Translations under genes and position numbers: made by a program
Source of the DNA: Topomyia yanbarensis
Taxonomy: Eukaryota; Arthropoda; Insecta; Diptera; Culicidae
NCBI RefSeq assembly: GCF_030247195.1
Contig: NC_080671.1
Span: 103,651,845 to 103,715,844, forward strand
DNA length: 64,000 nt
Direction of reading: 5' to 3'
Notes under the pieces: model-generated
Told to the model about the DNA's origin: nothing
Database searches by the model: none
The model's input: only the letters and a program-made list of their open reading frames with translations
Part shown: positions 59,338 to 64,000 of the stretch, piece after piece
Layout: the number at the start of each line of letters is the position of its first letter
How positions within the stretch are numbered: position 1 is the first letter of the stretch

Positions 59338-59731
59338 ATAGGCCATATTTATCATTTCCTGAAAACAATAAATATTGAAATATAATTATCCCCACTATGT
59401 TCCTAGTTTTTTCCCTTGCTACCCACAAACAATTTAGATATCTTCGCAGTTAGTTAAGTTAGATCAAACAATAAAAATAAAGGAAAGAAAATAAACAAAG
59501 GCTACAGAAAAACTCTCAATAGGTTTACAATTAAATTCAAGAAAATAGAATAAAAATAAAAATATTTAAAATGATGATTATCCTCAGTGTTAGCATTAGA
59601 AAGTGAATTTTTATTGTAACGTGATAGTCTTAAAAATTTTTGTAACATGTTATGTAAAAAAGAAACCCCGGCGTAAAAAAGCTTTTGCAAATGCTGTGTC
59701 AAATAAACGTTTTATGAAGAAAAAAAAAGAG
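59338..59731 (+). pseudogene. End of the interrupted ORF2 plus its 3' UTR
   Basis: After the TSD copy the ORF2 frame continues for about 13 codons (IYHFLKTINIEI) to TAA at 59,383-59,385. The 3' UTR holds CGTAAAAAAGCTTTTGCAAATG and TGTGTCAAATAAACG, ending in an A-rich tail near 59,731, the layout of a mosquito Jockey-group 3' end. Confidence 0.82.
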
Positions 59732-60300
59732 TAAACTAGGTGTGGGTGTGGTTCATTGGGCTATTGTCGGTCTTTCTGCTGCGGTACGTACCGATGATGC
59801 TGGGTTGCTCGTGATGTTTGATGCTGGCGAGCGCTCGCAGACGATCCGGATGAAGCTCGCTGTTCGTTGGGTTCGCTTTTGGGACTGGTGGTACTGCTGA
59901 GGCGTCCCAATACCCGTGGCTTGCGATGACGCCAGCCGATTGTAATGACGCATGCGTGGCGTGGCGGGAAAGGAACTGTACGGGGTCTTCCTTCTTTGGC
60001 TCGATGGATAGGCCACGGACGATACCGTATGGGCTCCACCGAGAACCGACACTCCTTTTCGCTTAGGGCATAATGACCGAGGGTTCGCAGGGCTCTATGG
60101 CACCTATACGCTAACTCCTTCGCAGTTAGACGTCAGCAGATTCCTCTGCCTAGGCCGATATGTGTGCAGTGCGGGTTTAAATATGGTATAACTAAGGTTC
60201 TGAATGGGACGTATAGCTAACGTGAGATTTACAGCTCCAGCGTAGGTTCAACGGAGTCATTTACCTGAATGAACGAGAAGAGTTTTACATCTTCAAAATG
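59732..60300 (-). other. GC-richer block with a frameshifted, low-complexity coding-like segment on the minus strand
   Basis: Two overlapping minus frames (59,753-60,052, 99 codons; 59,761-60,039, 92 codons) are rich in Ser, Gln, Arg and Thr. The text looks most protein-like if read in the first frame 5' (SSVAYPSSQRRKTPYSS) and in the second frame 3' (SSTTSPKSEPNEQRASSGSS), suggesting one exon or retrocopy broken by an indel. No domain known. The rest (60,060-60,290) is unclassified. Confidence 0.28.
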
Positions 60301-61429
60301 TCGGTTGACTCGAGTCTCACAATTTTCCGGTACTTTCCACTCACTTCTGAGACACACGGACGTCGTGGTACTAATAACCAATGGCGGGTTTTTCATAGTC
60401 CTCTTCCCCTACTAATGACATCCACCATTTCCATCTTCATCCCAGGCGTCACCTATCACCATCCCACCTCAGGGGTGTATTATTTTGTTGTATAACACTT
60501 TCTACCCTTTCTAGCCCAATGTTTTTATTTACAATTACCTGTGATGTGTACTTGTTCCTACTATTTATATTATATATATTTATTTATTTTTTTATCGCAG
60601 TACTAACCCTACTAACATGAACATTAAGAAATACAACAGTCAACAAAAAATACAAAAATGCACATAAAAATTATCAGTACACACATACGACCCCCGGTTC
60701 AGTACTTGGTTCAGTTTATGTTTGAAGACAAATGAGATGGCCATCGAATGAAATCAGTTTACTTACTTCCACCGTCAGCTTTGAACAAAAACTGTTTAAG
60801 ATTTGCGGCATGTATTTAGCGGGAAGCAAGCGGGAATGAGCATCAGTCAGATGATTTAAATTCGATTTTCCGTGTGTGTATGCTAATTTCGACTCGTCTG
60901 ATATAAAAATAAAAGTTGCTAAAGGAATTGTTTTTAGGCTGATGGTTTGATAGCCCTAATATGGGCTAATTGGTTTTCCTAAGAAAATGCGCCCGGTGCG
61001 GGAGGTTTTTGTTCCAGTTGGGCCTCGTTACTAGCACGGAGCTGTACAAATTAATTATTACAGTCAGTCCACGTAGCCGACTGAATAATAATAATCACCT
61101 TCTCTCCCGCTACCGAAATCCAATCATTCAACAATGTTGACTAATAGAAACCGACTAAAATCACAAATCTTTTTATTCAAAATTTGCGGCTCGATGCATG
61201 AAATTAGCGGCAATCACGAACTGGCTTCAGTCGGGTGTTTTTTGAAATCCGGTTTCCGTCATGCATGCTACTCTCTAATAATCAGAAATGAAAATAATTG
61301 CCTCTGCTAGTAGTAAGTAACTGATTCATCTACCAGCCGTGTACAGCTCATGAATATTTCTTGCTCGGTATTGAGAGACGCCCTGTATGCTCTAAACCCC
61401 TGCGCGGAACTTTCCAAGACAAAAACAAG
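60301..61429. other. Unique-looking non-coding stretch
   Basis: AT-rich with short TATA/TTAT low-complexity at 60,565-60,595, then less repetitive DNA (60,690-61,380). No frame with a domain. Possibly host intergenic or intronic DNA. Confidence 0.35.
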
Positions 61430-62500
61430 GATGTTTGGTGGCATGTCGAAATCCAGGATGGCGACTTCCGGTTGAACAATATCCTCGATAGCTCTAATAA
61501 TATGGGTATTTTTGGAACTGGCTTGATGAGTACATAATTCTAATCATAGGGGTTTTTTAAATAAACATGACAAATAGATAATGAAGATCGATGACTGGTA
61601 CCATTTTGAAGGCCAAGATAGCGTCTTCCGGTTGAGGAATTTTCTATAACCATATCGTCCGCATCACTAATCACTATACCTATATCTACTCTATAATTAG
61701 CTTATTTCGAATATGCCTATATTTTTGAGGTTATAGAGATATCTTAACCGGAATTCGCCATTTTGGATTTCAAAATGGCTTCATAGATTGAGTTTGGTCA
61801 TCTGCTTAACAATCCCATTTTGAAAATATTCACATTGTTGAGGTTACAGAGAATTTTTCCAAATCGGAAATCGTCAGTTTGGATTTTAAAATAGCCATCA
61901 ATTTCCGCTATCCACTAATCAATCCCATTCCGAAAATACACACATCGTTGAAGTTTTAGAAAGTTTATCTAACCCGAAAGTCGCCATCTTAAATTTCAAA
62001 ATGGTTTCAGATATCGATTTCCCTAATCCAGTCTTCCCAAATGAACATCGAACACAATGTTCGCTCTAGTTCTGTGCTCATTCTACACCATCATTTCGTG
62101 TGCAAACTTGAACGCGCTAATGCGTACCAAAACACGCGCACATGTTCGTCTGCACAACCGAACCTCATGTACGTACGCGGTGTTCGTACACACAGGTTCT
62201 TTGATACTAGTTTTCACTTTCTCTCATCAATCATCACTAGCATTGACTCATTCTATTTGTGTGTGCCTTTCTTATGTACGCACACGGTTTACGTACACGG
62301 TGTTTAAACCTAAGTTTGCACATCGTTCGCTTGTGTTCGGTATTCGATGCGAACCTGTACACAAAGGCAAAGCATGTTTGAGGTTGAACGCGTGCACGAA
62401 ATTTTGTACACGGGTGCAAACTTGTCGATGTTCATGGGAAGACTGCCCTAATCTTCTCGTCAACCCCCTTCCGAAAATACCCAACTTCTATTAGTAACAT
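61430..62500 (+). repeat. Tandem array, unit about 112 bp, interrupted by a MITE
   Basis: TTGAGGTTaTAGAG-type phrases occur at 61,725, 61,838 and 61,948 (113 and 110 bp apart), each followed by an accCGgAAgTCGcCAT block and ATTTCAAAATGG. More diverged units occur at 61,450 and 61,600. The array continues after the MITE (CCCTAATCTTCTCGTCAACC, CGAAAATACCCAACTTC) to about 62,495. Confidence 0.75.
62029..62445. mobile_element. hAT MITE with perfect 8-bp TSD
   Basis: The ends CAGTCTTCCCAAATGAACAT and (reverse complement of the right end) CAGTCTTCCCATGAACATCG are TIRs. The TSD CCCTAATC is identical at 62,021-62,028 and 62,446-62,453. The interior is dense in GTTCG/CGAAC and GTACG/CGTAC motifs. 417 bp. 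The four overlapping frames of 60-145 codons here are incidental. Confidence 0.93.
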
Positions 62501-63190
62501 TTAGCTAAGAATATGTTATGAACAAGCACTGTATTTATCACTCATATGAGTAAATGCGTCCGGATAACTTGCTACTGCGACAATAAAAACTCAAATTTTC
62601 ACTACTCGCACCACTTCTCCGGATAAATACAACACGTTATTTCTCCGGATAAATAAAACCTCCGGAGATTAGCGAATGAGTTGATCACGGTATTCTTTTT
62701 GCGCTCGCTGCTTTGCTGTCGTTATTCCAAAACACGAAAAAACAAGTCTATCCCACTTCTTTTGCGCTTTTCTTGGAAATTAAGAGTATATTTTGACGCT
62801 TTAATTGATTTTCATGAAATTAAAATATTATCACCTTCTCCGGTGAGAAGAAAAAAACAAATAAATTTTATCCTTAAAATTATTCTGACACTATTTGTGG
62901 AGACGAAGAATTTTGCGACTCATCTTATCTCGTACAAGTTAGACATCGGATAAGCTTCTTCTTGCGTGAGTGAGAAGTACAATGCCTAGTTATGAATACA
63001 ACTTTATACCGTACTGTACAAATTTAAACCACTTTGCGAACTTGGTTCATAAAAGAGAGTTTGTGATTTCGTATTGAGTTCTTAAAAAAAGTTACAGTCA
63101 AAACAATCGTCAGTAGCCCAGACACGAAAGCGACAACCAACGAAGCGAACCGAATGACCCTCAGATGTTATCAGCTGATGCTGAAACCTT
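62501..63190. other. Unassigned stretch with CTCCGGATAAATA repeats
   Basis: CTCCGGATAAATA occurs at 62,617 and 62,643, with related CGTCCGGATAACT at 62,558: a short dispersed motif. The 90-codon frame 62,681-62,953 has no domain. Confidence 0.35.
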
Positions 63191-63358
63191 GGAAAAAATC
63201 TTCGCACACACTGGTAAATTGCGTGCAAAGAAGGCGATGGACAGGGTTCACATTGATTATGTTTGTGGTATTGTTTATTTGTTATAAATAAATTAAAGAC
63301 ACTCGGCTCCGTTAAAGTTCACGCACTAAGCTGTGTAAAATAAATGAAATGAAAAAGG
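63191..63358 (+). other. 3' end of an ORF1-type non-LTR unit
   Basis: A short frame ending LRAKKAMDRVHIDYVC near 63,264 is followed by ATTGTTTATTTGTTATAAAT, GGCTCCGTTAAAGTTCACGC and GTGTAAAATAAATGAAATG (to 63,355), the same order as 3680-3790. The CAC(T)CGGCTC/AAGCTGTG stem is weaker. A severely 5' truncated relative of the 2.7-kb unit. Confidence 0.6.
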
Positions 63359-64000
63359 TTAGTGAAATTTGCTTTGGTTATCTTCATGCGGCATTGGTAT
63401 TACATCATCTCTACTTGTCTCGATCGAGATTCAATGTGTTCCTAATTTGCTCTCAAACTATTTGGTAACTCCAACGGACAGTATATTCCCATCATTATGT
63501 TTATATGCAATATTCATTGTTTTTGCTCGTGGAAATGATAGAGATTGCATCAGGGCACCTTCCGACTGGAATACTGGATGATGGAGTGGATTGCCAACCT
63601 AAACGATTTACGGAAAACCTTCCGTTACTCCTGATGGTCTGAAATGAGTTACACGAGCCTTTCAAACAATCAGACGGGTATAACCTGGTAATGCGAATTT
63701 TTTATTTCGTAACCGGATGTTATTGTTGGAAAGAGATTCTCTGTTTATCCGCGGCATGCGCGTAAATGCCTCTGTTTACGGGTCCGCTCATTTTGGCCCT
63801 TCGTTAACAGCTATAGTACGAAAGTTACCCGATAATATTCAGTGTACTGTGTACAGTGTACTGAAAATTAACCCGAATCTACTGGTAATGCCCTGAACTG
63901 ATGCTGGTTTCCTACTACATGCACATTGATACATACATACAATGTACTGTATGGACATTCTTTGTTTCAAACATTATTTTTTTAGAAAAGGTGTTTTTTC
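63359..64000. other. Unassigned stretch to the window end
   Basis: A 70-codon frame (63,369-63,581) lacks a domain. GTACTGTGTACAGTGTACT at 63,844-63,862 is a small palindromic motif. No gene supported. Confidence 0.35.

Noticed and set aside
62057..62494. Plus-strand frame of 145 codons with several Cys and His
   Set aside because: It lies inside a hAT MITE and runs past its end into the tandem array; residue pattern follows the MITE's palindromic repeats.

Overview
The window is nuclear DNA of an insect, most likely a culicine mosquito (Aedes or Culex group). This rests on the repeats: a tRNA-derived SINE resembling the Aedes Feilai family, R1-, RTE- and RNase H-type non-LTR retrotransposon remnants with mosquito-like motifs, and many non-autonomous DNA transposons with TA or 8-bp target duplications. 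Species assignment is inference. I find no convincing intact host gene, tRNA, rRNA or CRISPR. The window reads as intergenic or intronic DNA built by repeated, often nested, transposon insertion.

Layout. 1-3.8 kb: a truncated copy of an interspersed repeat (called family A here), a fragment of a second repeat (family B), a MITE, and an ORF1-only non-LTR unit (2669-3679, one in-frame stop) with its own 3' tail. 4.3-6.2 kb: a long-TIR Tc1/mariner-like element ending in a roughly 260-bp (TA)n tract. 7.7-9.8 kb: two satellite-like arrays (95-bp and 63-bp periods) in opposite orientation. 9.8-13.2 kb: mostly unique-looking sequence. 13.2-18.8 kb: a direct duplication, a decayed R1-clade element and a clean hAT MITE with 8-bp TSD. 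19-26 kb: AT-rich DNA with further TIR elements and nested palindromes. 26.3-31.1 kb: a 4.7-kb G/T-rich insert flanked by identical 24-bp direct repeats with a (TATGCT)n-like tail, apparently a recent retrotransposition product with almost no coding capacity.

31-38.4 kb: MITEs, inverted family B repeats, and a three-level nest in which a SINE sits in one arm of a hAT-type palindrome, itself inside a pogo-like TA element. 38.9-42.8 kb: family A copies, two of them inside another inverted repeat. 42.9-47.9 kb: a decayed ORF2 with RNase H, a degraded SINE, unique-looking DNA, a minisatellite, and the C-terminus of a second ORF2. That ORF2 is cut at 47,928 by an 11.4-kb element with hAT-like ends (47,929-59,337). 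Its reading frame resumes exactly at the far side. The 11.4-kb element carries its own cargo: a nested 2.5-kb element with the same type of ends (itself holding a decayed ORF1), three TA-flanked MITEs and a minus-strand RTE-clade pseudogene. 59.7-64 kb: a GC-richer unassigned stretch, a roughly 112-bp tandem array interrupted by a hAT MITE, and another ORF1-type 3' tail.

The genes do not form a pathway. The biology visible is transposon layering, with several long inverted repeats that could fold as RNA. The most unusual objects are the 11.4-kb element, the 4.7-kb insert and the SINE-in-palindrome nest.
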